Shown: positions 11,372-26,212 of the stretch, one piece after another
How positions within the stretch are numbered: the first letter of the stretch is position 1
Layout of the letters: every line of letters begins with the position of its first letter
Assembly: GCF_964340395.1 (NCBI RefSeq)
Contig: NC_135559.1
Location: 22,431,121-22,495,120, forward strand
DNA: 64,000 bases
Direction of reading: 5' to 3'
From: Glandiceps talaboti
Taxonomy: Eukaryota > Hemichordata > Enteropneusta > Spengelidae
The notes under the pieces: generated by a model
Told to the model about the DNA's origin: nothing
What the model saw: the letters and a program-made list of their open reading frames with translations, nothing else
Databases searched by the model: none
Position numbers and translations under genes: made by a program

Positions 11372-14300
11372 TAAAAGATTGAGACAGACAGTGATATGTA
11401 TACATCTATGATAAAAAATTGTGATTGAGACAGACAGTGGTATGTATCCATGTATGATAAAGAATTGTGATTGAGACAGACAGTGATATGTATACATGTA
11501 TGATAAAAAATTGTGATTAAGACAGACAGTGATATGTATACATCTATGATAAAGAATTGTGATTAAGACAGACAGTGATATGTATACATGTATGATAAAG
11601 AATTGTGATTAAGACAGACAGTGGTATGTATACATCTATGATAAAGAATTGTGATTAAGACAGACAGTGATATGTATACATGTATGATAAAGAATTGTGA
11701 TTGAGAGACAGACAGTGGTATGTATACATGTATGATAAAGAATTGTGATTAAGACAGACAGTGATATGTATACATGTATGATAAAGAATTGTGATTGAGA
11801 GACAGACAGTGGTATGTATACATGTATGATAAAGAATTGTGATTAAGAGACAGACAGTGGTATGTATACATGTATGATAAAGAATTGTGATTGAGACAGA
11901 CAGTGATATGTATACATGTATGATAAAGAATTGTGATTGAGACAGACAGTGATATGTATACATGTATGATAAAAAATTGTGATTAAGACAGACAGTGGTA
12001 TGTATACATGTATGATAAAGAATTGTGATTGAGACAGACAGTGGTATGTATACATGTATGATAAAGAATTGTGATTAAGACAGACAGTGATATGTATACA
12101 TGTATGATAAAGAATTGTGATTGAGACAGACAGTGATATGTATACATGTATGATAAAGAATTGTGATTAAGACAGACAGTGGTATGTATACATGTATGAT
12201 AAAGAATTGTGATTAAGACAGACAGTGATATGTATACATGTATGATAAAGAATTGTGATTGAGACAGACAGTGATATGTATACATGTATGATAAAGAATT
12301 GTGATTGAGACAGACAGACAGTGGTATGTATACATGTATAATAAAGAATTGTGATTGAGACAGACAGTGATATGTATACATGTATGATAAAAAATTGTGA
12401 TTGAGACAGACAGTGGTATGTATACATGTATGATAAAGAATTGTGATTGAGACAGACAGTGGTATGTATACATGTATGATAAAGAATTGTGATTAAGACA
12501 GACAGTGATATGTATACATGTATGATAAAGAATTGTGATTGAGACAGACAGTGGTATGTATACATGTATAATAAAGAATTGTGATTGAGACAGACAGTGG
12601 TATGTATACATGTATGATAAAGAATTGTGATTGAGACAGACAGTGGTATGTATACATCTATGATAAAGAATTGTGATTGAGACAGACAGTGATATGTATA
12701 CATGTAATGATAAAGAATTGTGATTGAGACAGACAGTGGTATGTATACATGTATGATAAAGAATTGTGATTGAGAGAGACAGTGGTATGTATACATGTAT
12801 GATAAAGAATTGTGATTGAGACAGACAGTGGTATGTATACATGTATGATAAAGAATTGTGATTGAGAGACAGACAGTGGTATGTATACATGTATGATAAA
12901 GAATTGTGATTGAGACAGACAGTGGTATGTATACATGTATGATAAAGAATTGTGATTAAGACAGACAGTGATATGTATACATGTATAATAAAGAATTGTG
13001 ATTAAGACAGACAGTGGTATGTATACATGTATGATAAAGAATTGTGATTGAGAGACAGACAGTGGTATGTATACATGTATGATAAAGAATTGTGATTGAG
13101 ACAGACAGTGGTATGTATACATCTATGATAAAGAATTGTGATTGAGACAGACAGTGATATGTATACATGTATAATAAAGAATTGTGATTAAGACAGACAG
13201 TGATATGTATACATGTATAATAAAGAATTGTGATTGAGACAGACAGTGGTATGTATACATCTATAATAAAGAATTGTGATTGAGAGACAGACAGTGGTAT
13301 GTATACATGTATGATAAAGAATTGTGATTGAGACAGACAGTGATATGTATACATGTATGATAAAGAATTGTGATTGAGACAGACAGTGATATGTATACAT
13401 GTATGATAAAGAATTGTGATTGAGACAGACAGTGGTATGTATACATGTATGATAAAAAATTGTGATTAAGACAGACAGACAGTGGTATGTATACATGTAT
13501 GATAAAGAATTGTGATTAAGACAGACAGACAGTGGTATGTATACATGTATGATAAAGAATTGTGATTGAGACAGACAGTGGTATGTATACATGTATGATA
13601 AAAAATTGTGATTGAGACAGACAGTGATATGTATACATGTATGATAAAGAATTGTGATTGAGACAGACAGTGATATGTATACATGTATGATAAAGAATTG
13701 TGATTGAGACAGACAGTGATATGTATACATGTATGATAAAGAATTGTGATTGAGACAGACAGTGGTATGTATACATGTATGATAAAAAATTGTGATTAAG
13801 ACAGACAGACAGTGGTATGTATACATGTATGATAAAGAATTGTGATTAAGACAGACAGACAGTGGTATGTATACATGTATGATAAAAAATTGTGATTGAG
13901 ACAGACAGTGATATGTATACATGTATGATAAAAAATTGTGATTGAGACAGACAGTGATATGTATACATGTATGATAAAGAATTGTGATTGAGACAGACAG
14001 TGATATGTATACATGTATGATAAAGAATTGTGATTAAGACAGACAGTGATATGTATACATGTATGATAAAGAATTGTGATTGAGACAGACAGTGATATGT
14101 ATACATCTATAATAAAGAATTGTGATTGAAACAGACAGACAGTGGTATGTATACATGTATGATAAAAAATTGTGATTGAGACAGACAGTGATATGTATAC
14201 ATGTATGATAAAGAATTGTGATTGAGACAGACAGTGATATGTATACATGTATGATAAAGAATTGTGATTGAGACAGACAGTGGTATGTATACATGTATGA

Positions 14301-17300
14301 TAAAAAATTGTGATTAAGACAGACAGACAGTGGTATGTATACATGTATGATAAAGAATTGTGATTAAGACAGACAGTGATATGTATACATGTATGATAAA
14401 AAATTGTGATTGAGACAGACAGTGATATGTATACATGTATAATAAAGAATTGTGATTGAGACAGACAGTGGTATGTATACATGTATGATAAAGAATTGTG
14501 ATTAAGACAGACAGTGATATGTATACATGTATGATAAAAAATTGTGATTGAGACAGACAGTGATATGTATACATGTATAATAAAGAATTGTGATTGAGAC
14601 AGACAGTGGTATGTATACATGTATGATAAAGAATTGTGATTGAGAGAGAGACAGTGGTATGTATACATGTATGATAAAGAATTGTGATTGAGACAGACAG
14701 TGGTATGTATACATCTATGATAAAGAATTGTGATTGAGACAGACAGTGATATGTATACATGTATAATAAAGAATTGTGATTAAGACAGACAGTGATATGT
14801 ATACATGTATAATAAAGAATTGTGATTGAGACAGACAGTGGTATGTATACATCTATAATAAAGAATTGTGATTGAGAGACAGACAGTGGTATGTATACAT
14901 GTATGATAAAGAATTGTGATTGAGACAGACAGTGATATGTATACATGTATGATAAAGAATTGTGATTGAGACAGACAGTGATATGTATACATGTATGATA
15001 AAGAATTGTGATTGAGACAGACAGTGGTATGTATACATGTATGATAAAAAATTGTGATTAAGACAGACAGACAGTGGTATGTATACATGTATGATAAAGA
15101 ATTGTGATTGAGACAGACAGTGGTATGTATACATGTATGATAAAAAATTGTGATTGAGACAGACAGTGATATGTATACATGTATGATAAAGAATTGTGAT
15201 TGAGACAGACAGTGATATGTATACATGTATGATAAAGAATTGTGATTGAGACAGACAGTAATATGTATACATGTATGATAAAGAATTGTGATTGAGACAG
15301 ACAGTGATATGTATACATGTATGATAAAGAATTGTGATTGAGACAGACAGTGGTATGTATACATGTATGATAAAAAATTGTGATTAAGACAGACAGACAG
15401 TGGTATGTATACATGTATGATAAAGAATTGTGATTAAGACAGACAGACAGTGGTATGTATACATGTATGATAAAAAATTGTGATTGAGACAGACAGTGAT
15501 ATGTATACATGTATGATAAAAAATTGTGATTGAGACAGACAGTGATATGTATACATGTATGATAAAGAATTGTGATTAAGACAGACAGTGATATGTATAC
15601 ATGTATGATAAAGAATTGTGATTGAAACAGACAGTGATATGTATACATGTATGATAAAAAATTGTGATTAAGACAGACAGTGGTATGTATACATGTATGA
15701 TAAAGAATTGTGATTGAGACAGACAGACAGTGGTATGTATACATGTATGATAAAAAATTGTGATTGAGACAGACAGTGATATGTATACATGTATGATAAA
15801 GAATTGTGATTGAGACAGACAGTGATATGTATACATGTATGATAAAGAATTGTGATTGAGACAGACAGTGGTATGTATACATGTATGATAAAAAATTGTG
15901 ATTAAGACAGACAGACAGTGGTATGTATACATGTATGATAAAGAATTGTGATTAAGACAGACAGACAGTGGTATGTATACATGTATGATAAAAAATTGTG
16001 ATTGAGACAGACAGTGATATGTATACATGTATGATAAAGAATTGTGATTGAGACAGACAGTGATATGTATACATGTATGATAAAAAATTGTGATTAAGAC
16101 AGACAGTGATATGTATACATGTATGATAAAGAATTGTGATTGAGACAGACAGTGATATGTATACATGTATGATAAAAAATTGTGATTAAGACAGACAGTG
16201 GTATGTATACATGTATGATAAAGAATTGTGATTGAGACAGACAGTGATATGTATACATGTATGATAAAGAATTGTGATTGAGACAGACAGTGATATGTAT
16301 ACATGTATGATAAAGAATTGTGATTGAGACAGACAGTGATATGTATACATGTATGATAAAAAATTGTGATTAAGACAGACAGTGATATGTATACATGTAT
16401 GATAAAGAATTGTGATTGAGACAGACAGTGATATGTATACATGTATGATAAAAAATTGTGATTAAGACAGACAGTGGTATGTATACATGTATGATAAAGA
16501 ATTGTGATTGAGACAGACAGTGATATGTATACATGTATGATAAAGAATTGTGATTGAGACAGACAGTGGTATGTATACATGTATGATAAAGAATTGTGAT
16601 TGAGACAGACAGTGATATGTATACATGTATGATAAAGAATTGTGATTAAGACAGACAGTGATATGTATACATGTATGATAAAGAATTGTGATTGAGACAG
16701 ACAGTGATATGTATACATGTATGATAAAGAATTGTGATTAAGACAGACAGTGGTATGTATACATGTATGATAAAGAATTGTGATTAAGACAGACAGTGAT
16801 ATGTATACATGTATGATAAAGAATTGTGATTGAGACAGACAGTGGTATGTATACATGTATGATAAAGAATTGTGATTGAGAGACAGACAGTGGTATGTAT
16901 ACATGTATGATAAAGAATTGTGATTGAGACAGACAGTGGTATGTATACATGTATGATAAAGAATTGTGATTAAGACAGACAGTGATATGTATACATGTAT
17001 AATAAAGAATTGTGATTAAGACAGACAGTGGTATGTATACATGTATGATAAAGAATTGTGATTGAGAGACAGACAGTGGTATGTATACATGTATGATAAA
17101 GAATTGTGATTGAGACAGACAGTGGTATGTATACATCTATGATAAAGAATTGTGATTGAGACAGACAGTGATATGTATACATGTATAATAAAGAATTGTG
17201 ATTAAGACAGACAGTGATATGTATACATGTATAATAAAGAATTGTGATTGAGACAGACAGTGGTATGTATACATCTATAATAAAGAATTGTGATTGAGAG

Positions 17301-20300
17301 ACAGACAGTGGTATGTATACATGTATGATAAAGAATTGTGATTGAGACAGACAGTGATATGTATACATGTATGATAAAGAATTGTGATTGAGACAGACAG
17401 TGATATGTATACATGTATGATAAAGAATTGTGATTGAGACAGACAGTGGTATGTATACATGTATGATAAAAAATTGTGATTAAGACAGACAGACAGTGGT
17501 ATGTATACATGTATGATAAAGAATTGTGATTAAGACAGACAGACAGTGGTATGTATACATGTATGATAAAGAATTGTGATTGAGACAGACAGTGGTATGT
17601 ATACATGTATGATAAAAAATTGTGATTGAGACAGACAGTGATATGTATACATGTATGATAAAGAATTGTGATTGAGACAGACAGTGATATGTATACATGT
17701 ATGATAAAGAATTGTGATTGAGACAGACAGTGATATGTATACATGTATGATAAAGAATTGTGATTGAGACAGACAGTGGTATGTATACATGTATGATAAA
17801 GAATTGTGATTAAGACAGACAGACAGTGGTATGTATACATGTATGATAAAAAATTGTGATTGAGACAGACAGTGATATGTATACATGTATGATAAAAAAT
17901 TGTGATTGAGACAGACAGTGATATGTATACATGTATGATAAAGAATTGTGATTGAGACAGACAGTGATATGTATACATGTATGATAAAGAATTGTGATTA
18001 AGACAGACAGTGATATGTATACATGTATGATAAAGAATTGTGATTGAGACAGACAGTGATATGTATACATCTATAATAAAGAATTGTGATTGAAACAGAC
18101 AGTGGTATGTATACATGTATGATAAAAAATTGTGATTAAGACAGACAGTGGTATGTATACATGTATGATAAAGAATTGTGATTGAGACAGACAGACAGTG
18201 GTATGTATACATGTATGATAAAAAATTGTGATTGAGACAGACAGTGATATGTATACATGTATGATAAAGAATTGTGATTGAGACAGACAGTGATATGTAT
18301 ACATGTATGATAAAGAATTGTGATTGAGACAGACAGTGATATGTATACATGTATAATAAAGAATTGTGATTGAGACAGACAGTGGTATGTATACATGTAT
18401 GATAAAGAATTGTGATTGAGAGACAGACAGTGGTATGTATACATGTATGATAAAGAATTGTGATTGAGACAGACAGTGGTATGTATACATCTATGATAAA
18501 GAATTGTGATTGAGACAGACAGTGATATGTATACATGTATAATAAAGAATTGTGATTAAGACAGACAGTGATATGTATACATGTATAATAAAGAATTGTG
18601 ATTGAGACAGACAGTGGTATGTATACATCTATAATAAAGAATTGTGATTGAGAGACAGACAGTGGTATGTATACATGTATGATAAAGAATTGTGATTGAG
18701 ACAGACAGTGATATGTATACATGTATGATAAAGAATTGTGATTGAGACAGACAGTGATATGTATACATGTATGATAAAGAATTGTGATTGAGACAGACAG
18801 TGATATGTATACATGTATGATAAAGAATTGTGATTGAGACAGACAGTGATATGTATACATGTATGATAAAGAATTGTGATTGAGACAGACAGTGGTATGT
18901 ATACATGTATGATAAAAAATTGTGATTAAGACAGACAGACAGTGGTATGTATACATGTATGATAAAGAATTGTGATTAAGACAGACAGACAGTGGTATGT
19001 ATACATGTATGATAAAGAATTGTGATTGAGACAGACAGTGGTATGTATACATGTATGATAAAAAATTGTGATTGAGACAGACAGTGATATGTATACATGT
19101 ATGATAAAGAATTGTGATTAAGACAGACAGTGGTATGTATACATGTATGATAAAGAATTGTGATTGAGACAGACAGTGATATGTATACATGTATGATAAA
19201 AAATTGTGATTGAGACAGACAGTGGTATGTATACATGTATGATAAAAAATTGTGATTAAGACAGACAGTGGTATGTATACATGTATGATAAAGAATTGTG
19301 ATTGAGAGACAGACAGTGGTATGTATACATGTATGATAAAGAATTGTGATTGAGACAGACAGTGATATGTATACATGTATGATAAAGAATTGTGATTGAG
19401 ACAGACAGTGGTATGTATACATGTATGATAAAAAATTGTGATTGAGACAGACAGTGGTATGTATACATGTATGATAAAAAATTGTGATTAAGACAGACAG
19501 TGGTATGTATACATGTATGATAAAGAATTGTGATTGAGAGACAGACAGTGATATGTATACATGTATGATAAAAAATTGTGATTGAGACAGACAGTGGTAT
19601 GTATACATGTATGATAAAGAATTGTGATTGAGAGAGACAGTGGTATGTATACATGTATGATAAAAAAATTGTGATTAAGACAGACAGTGGTATGTATACA
19701 TGTATGATAAAGAATTGTGATTGAGACAGACAGTGGTATGTATACATGTATGATAAAGAATTGTGATTGAGACAGACAGTGGTATGTATACATGTATGAT
19801 AAAGAATTGTGATTAAGACAGACAGTGGTATGTATACATGTATGATAAAGAATTGTGATTGAGACAGACAGTGATATGTATACATGTATGATAAAGAATT
19901 GTGATTGAGACAGACAGACAGTGGTATGTATACATGTATGATAAAGAATTGTGATTGAGACAGACAGTGATATGTATACATGTATGATAAAGAATTGTGA
20001 TTGAGACAGACAGTGGTATGTATACATGTAATGATAAAGAATTGTGATTGAGACAGACAGTGGTATGTATACATGTATGATAAAGAATTGTGATTGAGAC
20101 AGACAGTGATATGTATACATCTATGATAAAGAATTGTGATTGAGAGACAGACAGTGGTATGTATACATGTATGATAAAGAATTGTGATTAAGACAGACAG
20201 TGATATGTATACATGTATGATAAAGAATTGTGATTAAGACAGACAGTGGTATGTATACATTTATCATAAAGAATTGTGATTGAGACAGACAGTGGTATGT

Positions 20301-23300
20301 ATACATGTATGATAAAGAATTGTGATTGAGACAGACAGTGATATGTATACATGTATGATAAAGAATTGTGATTGAGACAGACAGTGATATGTATACATGT
20401 ATGATAAAGAATTGTGATTAAGACAGACAGTGATATGTATACATCTATGATAAAGAATTGTGATTGAGACAGACAGTGATATGTATACATGTATGATAAA
20501 GAATTGTGATTGAGAGACAGACAGTGATATGTATACATGTATGATAAAGAATTGTGATTGAGACAGACAGTGATATGTATACATGTATGATAAAGAATTG
20601 TGATTGAGAGACAGACAGTGGTATGTATACATGTATGATAAAGAATTGTGATTGAGACAGACAGTGATATGTATACATGTATGATAAAGAATTGTGATTG
20701 AGACAGACAGTGGTATGTATACATGTATGATAAAGAATTGTGATTAAGACAGACAGTGATATGTATACATCTATGATAAAGAATTGTGATTGAGACAGAC
20801 AGTGATATGTATACATGTATGATAAAGAATTGTGATTGAGAGACAGACAGTGATATGTATACATGTATGATAAAGAATTGTGATTGAGACAGACAGTGAT
20901 ATGTATACATGTATGATAAAGAATTGTGATTAAGACAGACAGTGGTATGTATACATGTATGATAAAGAATTGTGATTGAGACAGACAGTGATATGTATAC
21001 ATGTATGATAAAGAATTGTAATTGAGACAGACAGTGGTATGTATACATGTATGATAAAGAATTGTGATTGAGAGACAGACAGTGATATGTATACATGTAT
21101 GATAAAGAATTGTGATTGAGAGACAGACAGTGATATGTATACATGTATGATAAAGAATTGTGATTAAGACAGACAGTGATATGTATACATGTATGATAAA
21201 GAATTGTGATTGAGACAGACAGTGATATGTATACATGTATGACAAAGAATTGTGATTGAGAGACAGACAGTGGTATGTATACATGTATGATAAAGAATTG
21301 TGATTGAGACAGACAGTGGTATGTATACATGTATGATAAAGAATTGTGATTGAGAGACAGACAGTGGTATGTATACATGTATGATAAAGAATTGTGATTG
21401 AGACAGACAGTGGTATGTATACATGTATGATAAAGAATTGTGATTAACACAGACAGTGGTATGTATACATGTATGATAAAGAATTGTGATTGAGACAGAC
21501 AGTGGTATGTATACATGTATGATAAAGAATTGTGTTTGAGAGACAGACAGTGGTATGTATACATGTATGATAAAGAATTGTGATTGAGAGACAGACAGTG
21601 GTATGTATACATGTATCATAAAGAATTGTGATTGAGACAGACAGTGGTATGTATACATGTATGATAAAGAATTGTGATTGAGACAGACAGTGATATGTAT
21701 ACATGTATGATAAAGAATTGTGATTGAGAGACAGACAGTGGTATGTATACATGTATGATAAAGAATTGTGATTGAGAGACAGACAGTGGTATGTATACAT
21801 GTATCATAAAGAATTGTGATTGAGACAGACAGTGATATGTATACATGTATGATAAAGAATTGTGATTGAGACAGACAGTGGTATGTATACATGTATGACA
21901 AAGAATTGTGATTGAGAGACAGACAGTGGTATGTATACATGTATGATAAAGAATTGTGATTGAGACAGACAGTGGTATGTATACATGTATGATAAAGAAT
22001 TGTGATTGAGACAGACAGTGATATGTATACATGTATGATAAAGAATTGTGATTGAGACAGACAGTGATATGTATACATGTATGATAAAGAATTGTGATTG
22101 AGACAGACAGACAGTGATATGTATACATGTATGATAAAGAATTGTGATTGAGACAGACAGTGGTATGTATACATGTATGATAAAGAATTGTGATTAAGAC
22201 AGACAGTGGTATGTATACATGTATGATAAAGAATTGTGATTGAGACAGACAGTGGTATGTATACATGTATGATAAAGAATTGTGATTGAGACAGACAGTG
22301 GTATGTATACATGTATGATAAAGAATTGTGATTGAGACAGACAGACAGTGGTATGTATACATGTATGATAAAGAATTGTGATTGAGACAGACAGTGATAT
22401 GTATCCATGTATGATAAAGAATTGTGATTGAGAGACAGACAGTGGTATGTATACATGTATGATAAAGAATTGTGATTGAGACAGACAGTGGTATGTATAC
22501 ATGTATGATAAAGAATTGTGATTGAGACAGACAGTGATATGTATACATGTATCATAAAGAATTGTGATTGAGACAGACAGTGATATGTATACATGTATGA
22601 TAAAAAATTGTGATTAAGACAGACAGTGATATGTATACATGTATGATAAAGAATTGTGATTAAGACAGACAGTGGTATGTATACATGTATGATAAAAAAT
22701 TGTGATTAAGACAGACAGTGATATGTATACATGTATGATAAAGAATTGTGATTGAGAGACAGACAGTGGTATGTATACATGTATCATAAAGAATTGTGAT
22801 TGAGACAGACAGTGATATGTATACATGTATGATAAAGAATTGTGATTGAGAGACAGACAGTGGTATGTATACATGTATCATAAAGAATTGTGATTGAGAC
22901 AGACAGTGGTATGTATACATGTATGACAAAGAATTGTAATTGAGACAGACAGTGATATGTATACATGTATGATAAAGAATTGTGATTGAGAGACAGACAG
23001 TGGTATGTATACATGTATGATAAAGAATTGTAATTGAGACAGACAGTGGTATGTATACATGTATGATAAAGAATTGTGATTGAGAGACAGTGGTATGTAT
23101 ACATGTATGATAAAGAATTGTGATTAAGACAGACAGTGATATGTATACATGTATCATAAAGAATTGTGATTAAGACAGACAGTGGTATGTATACATGTAT
23201 GACAAAGAATTGTGATTGAGACAGACAGTGATATGTATACATGTATGATAAAGAATTGTGATTGAGAGACAGACAGTGGTATGTATACATGTATGATAAA

Positions 23301-23992
23301 GAATTGTGATTGAGAGACAGACAGTGGTATGTATACATGTATGATAAAGAATTGTAATTGAGACAGACAGTGGTATGTATACATGTATGATAAAGAATTG
23401 TAATTAAGACAGACAGTGATATGTATACATGTATGATAAAGAATTGTGATTGAGACAGACAGTGGTATGTATACATGTATGATAAAGAATTGTAATTGAG
23501 ACAGACAGTGGTATGTATACATGTATGATAAAGAATTGTGATTGAGAGACAGACAGTGGTATGTATACATGTATGATAAAGAATTGTGATTGAGACAGAC
23601 AGTGGTATGTATACATGTATGATAAAGAATTGTGATTGAGACAGACAGTGATATGTATACATGTATGATAAAGAATTGTGATTGAGACAGACAGTGATAT
23701 GTATACATGTATGACAAAGAATTGTAATTGAGAGACAGACAGTGATATGTATACATGTATGATAAAGAATTGTGATTGAGACAGACAGTGATATGTATAC
23801 ATGTATCATAAAGAATTGTGATTAAGACAGACAGTGGTATGTATACATGTATGATAAAGAATTGTAATTGAGACAGACAGTGGTATGTATACATGTACGA
23901 TAAAGAATTGTGATTGAGAGACAGACAGTGGTATGTATACATGTATGATAAAGAATTGTGATTGAGACAGACAGTGGTATGTATACATGTAT
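11372..23992. repeat. 12.6-kb tandem array of a ~46-bp unit (roughly 270 copies)
   Basis: The unit is ACAGACAGTGATATGTATAC, then ATGTATGATAAAGAATTGTG, then ATTGAG. Length variants of 46, 48 (extra GA), 50 (extra GACA) and occasional 45 or 47 bp are scattered through it. Substitution variants include GTGGTATG, AAAAAATTG, ATTAAG, CATCTATG and ATAATAAAG. Each unit holds the palindrome ATGTATACAT overlapping TACATGTA. Large blocks are repeated in the array. The minus strand stays open in shifting frames, which produces many repetitive pseudo-peptides that should not be called genes. The array sits in the ENOX intron between 10615 and 25042. Confidence 0.98.
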
Positions 23993-24047
23993 AGTCACAC
24001 GGCCTCTAGCACATAGCAAGAGTAAAATGATGGTGTCTGTAATGTGG

Positions 24048-24551
24048 ATAAACATTTTTAAAAAACTTTAAAACTTCACTATGTATCAAAAGCTATTTCC
24101 ACATCTCAATGAAACCCATTTTCAAAATTGTACTGACATCATTCCGCATATCATCTCACACACTAAATATTGAAAAGGGGAGATATACTGGTTGTCCAAG
24201 AGAACGAAGGGTATGTTCCTGTGACAATGCAACAATTGAGGATGAATTCCACTTTCTGCTAGTATGTCCTTTGTACAACGAGCTTATAAAAAAATATATT
24301 CCCCAATTCTACCACTACCAACCAAATATGGATAAATTTGTACAATTATTGAACACAAATAAGAGAGAAATTACCCGTAATGTCAGTAAATTTCTATTTT
24401 ATGCTTTCAAATTATGCAATGATGCTCACTCTGTAACATAACACACCTTTGACTGTAAATGTATTTTTCTGTTCTGACTTAAGGCACGTAGGGCCGGTGG
24501 CCTATAGTGCAAAATAAAGATTATTATTATTATAAACATTTTTAAGAAACT
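24048..24551 (+). mobile_element. 5'-truncated non-LTR retrotransposon (LINE) with target-site duplication
   Basis: The insert is about 24068-24531 and is flanked by a 20-bp direct repeat (ATAAACATTTTTAA..AACT) at 24048-24067 and 24532-24551 with one mismatch. The coding part (to the TAA near 24440) reads SFRISSHTLNIEKGRYTG then CSCDNATIEDEFHFLLVCP. This is the cysteine/histidine motif at the extreme C terminus of many LINE polyproteins. A short 3' UTR with GGCCGGTGGCC and AATAAAG follows, ending in a (ATT)n tail. It is in the same orientation as ENOX and lies in its intron. The reading frame is intact from the truncation to its stop, suggesting a fairly young insertion. Confidence 0.9.
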
Positions 24552-24768
24552 ATCACAGAAACTGTACAGTTGTACTCAATTTTTACATAACTCTACTCCT
24601 TTCCCAATACATGTAATTCCTTGCTCATAAGGAATGTCTGCACTCTCAGAAAAAAATCACAAAAACTACAAATCCCACTTGTTCAAAAACAATCTGCATA
24701 CCAATATGAAGCGTAAGCCATCATTCTGTATCTCACACACAAACATTACTATTTCTAAAGTAAACAGC
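24552..24768. other. Unique intronic DNA
   Basis: No feature seen between the LINE fragment and the 31-bp array. Confidence 0.5.
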
Positions 24769-24990
24769 AGTTTGGTATAGTAACATGTTGAGCTGCCTTA
24801 GTTTGGTATAGTAACAGTTTGGTATAGTAACATGTTGAGCTGCCTTAGTTTGGTATAGTAACATGTTGAGCTGCCTTAGTTTGGTATAGTAACAGTTTGG
24901 TTATAGTAACATGTTGAGCTGCCTTAGTTTGGTATAGTAACATGTTGAACTGCCTTAGTTTGGTATAGTAACATGTTGAGCTGCCTTGGA
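24769..24990. repeat. 31-bp tandem array with nested partial copies
   Basis: The unit is AGTTTGGTATAGTAACATGT followed by TGAGCTGCCTT. Two copies are broken after GTAACAGTTTGG, giving short 15-bp sub-repeats. The array ends about 50 bp before the ENOX acceptor at 25041. Confidence 0.93.
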
Positions 24991-25041
24991 ACATGCTTCA
25001 TGCATTAATTAGTTAACATCTGATTTTGTATGAATTGATAG

Positions 25042-25220
25042 ATATGATAAGTCAACCTGGTGAAGTAGATCACTTGAAGGAAGAAAACGACAGTCTTCGG
25101 TGTCAACTAGAGGCATACAAGAATGAAGTAGACATCCTAAAAACAGAGTACAAACAATTTAGTGACATCAAGGAAACAAATATCAAAGCATTACAGCATG
25201 CACTACAAGGATTACAACAG
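25042..25220 (+). CDS. ENOX: ENOX internal exon (coiled coil)
   Basis: The exon begins at the acceptor TTGATAG and ends at CAACAG followed by donor GTAAGA. It encodes VDHLKEENDSLRCQLEAYKN followed by EVDILKTEYKQF and ALQHALQGLQQ. The LKEENDSLR.QL.AY.NEV.LLK pattern and the LQ.ALQG.QQ pattern are hallmarks of the C-terminal coiled coil of ENOX1/2. Length is 179 nt (two bases completing Tyr plus 59 codons), ending in phase 0. A 51-bp tandem array starts within a few bases of the donor. This is one of the two strongest exons for gene identity. Confidence 0.93.
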
Positions 25221-25221
25221 G

Positions 25222-26130
25222 TAAGAAAACATGACAGTATATACTACACACGTTACAGTAGATAAGACATTGATATAAAACATGACAGTATATACTACAG
25301 ACGTTACAGTAGATAAGACATTGATATAAAACATGACAGTATATACTACAGACGTTACAGTAGATAAGACATTGATATAAAACATGACTATATACTACAG
25401 ACATTACAGTAGGTAAGACATTGATATAAAACATGACAGTATGTACTACAGCCATTACAGTAGATATGACATTGATATAAAACATGACAGTATATACTAC
25501 AGACGTTACAGTAGATAAGACATTGATATAAAACATGACAGTATATACTACAGACGTTACAGTAGATAAGACATTGATACAAAACATGACAGTATATACT
25601 ACAGACGTTACAGTAGATAAGACATTGATATAAAACATGACAGTATATACTACAGATGTTACAGTAGATATGACATTGATATAAAACATGACAGTATATA
25701 CTACAGACGTTACAGTAGATAAGACATTGATATAAAACATGACAGTATATACTACAGACGCTACAGTAGATATGACATTGATATAAAACATGACAGTATA
25801 TACTACAGACGTTACAGTAGATATGACATTGATATAAAACATGACAGTATATACTACAGACGTTACAGTAGATATGACATTGATATAAAACATGACAGTA
25901 TATACTACAGACGTTACAGTAGATAAGACATTGATATAAAACATGACAGTATATACTACAGACGTTACAGTAGATAAGACATTGATATAAAACATGACAG
26001 TATATACTACAGACGTTACAGTAGATAAGACATTGATATAAAACATGACAGTATATACTACAGACGTTACAGTAGATAAGACATTGATATAAAACATGAC
26101 AGTATATACTACAGACGTTACAGTAGATAA
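25222..26130. repeat. 51-bp tandem array (about 17-18 copies) starting at the ENOX donor
   Basis: The unit is AAAACATGACAGTATATACT, then ACAGACGTTACAGTAGATAA, then GACATTGATAT. The first unit begins 5 bases into the intron, directly after the donor GTAAG of the exon ending at 25220. The unit length is divisible by three, so minus-strand frames stay open. Confidence 0.97.
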
Positions 26131-26212
26131 GTGTTGCTATTTATAATGATATGAAATCAACTAATTTATACAGACAGTCATGTTACAATGTCATCTCTAT
26201 TCTTTCTCCCAG

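Noticed and set aside
11372-23992. Dozens of long minus-strand reading frames with an MYTYHCLSQSQFFI-type peptide
   Set aside because: They are translations of the 46-bp tandem array in shifting frames. Start and stop positions follow unit-length variants, and the same peptide appears in all three frames.
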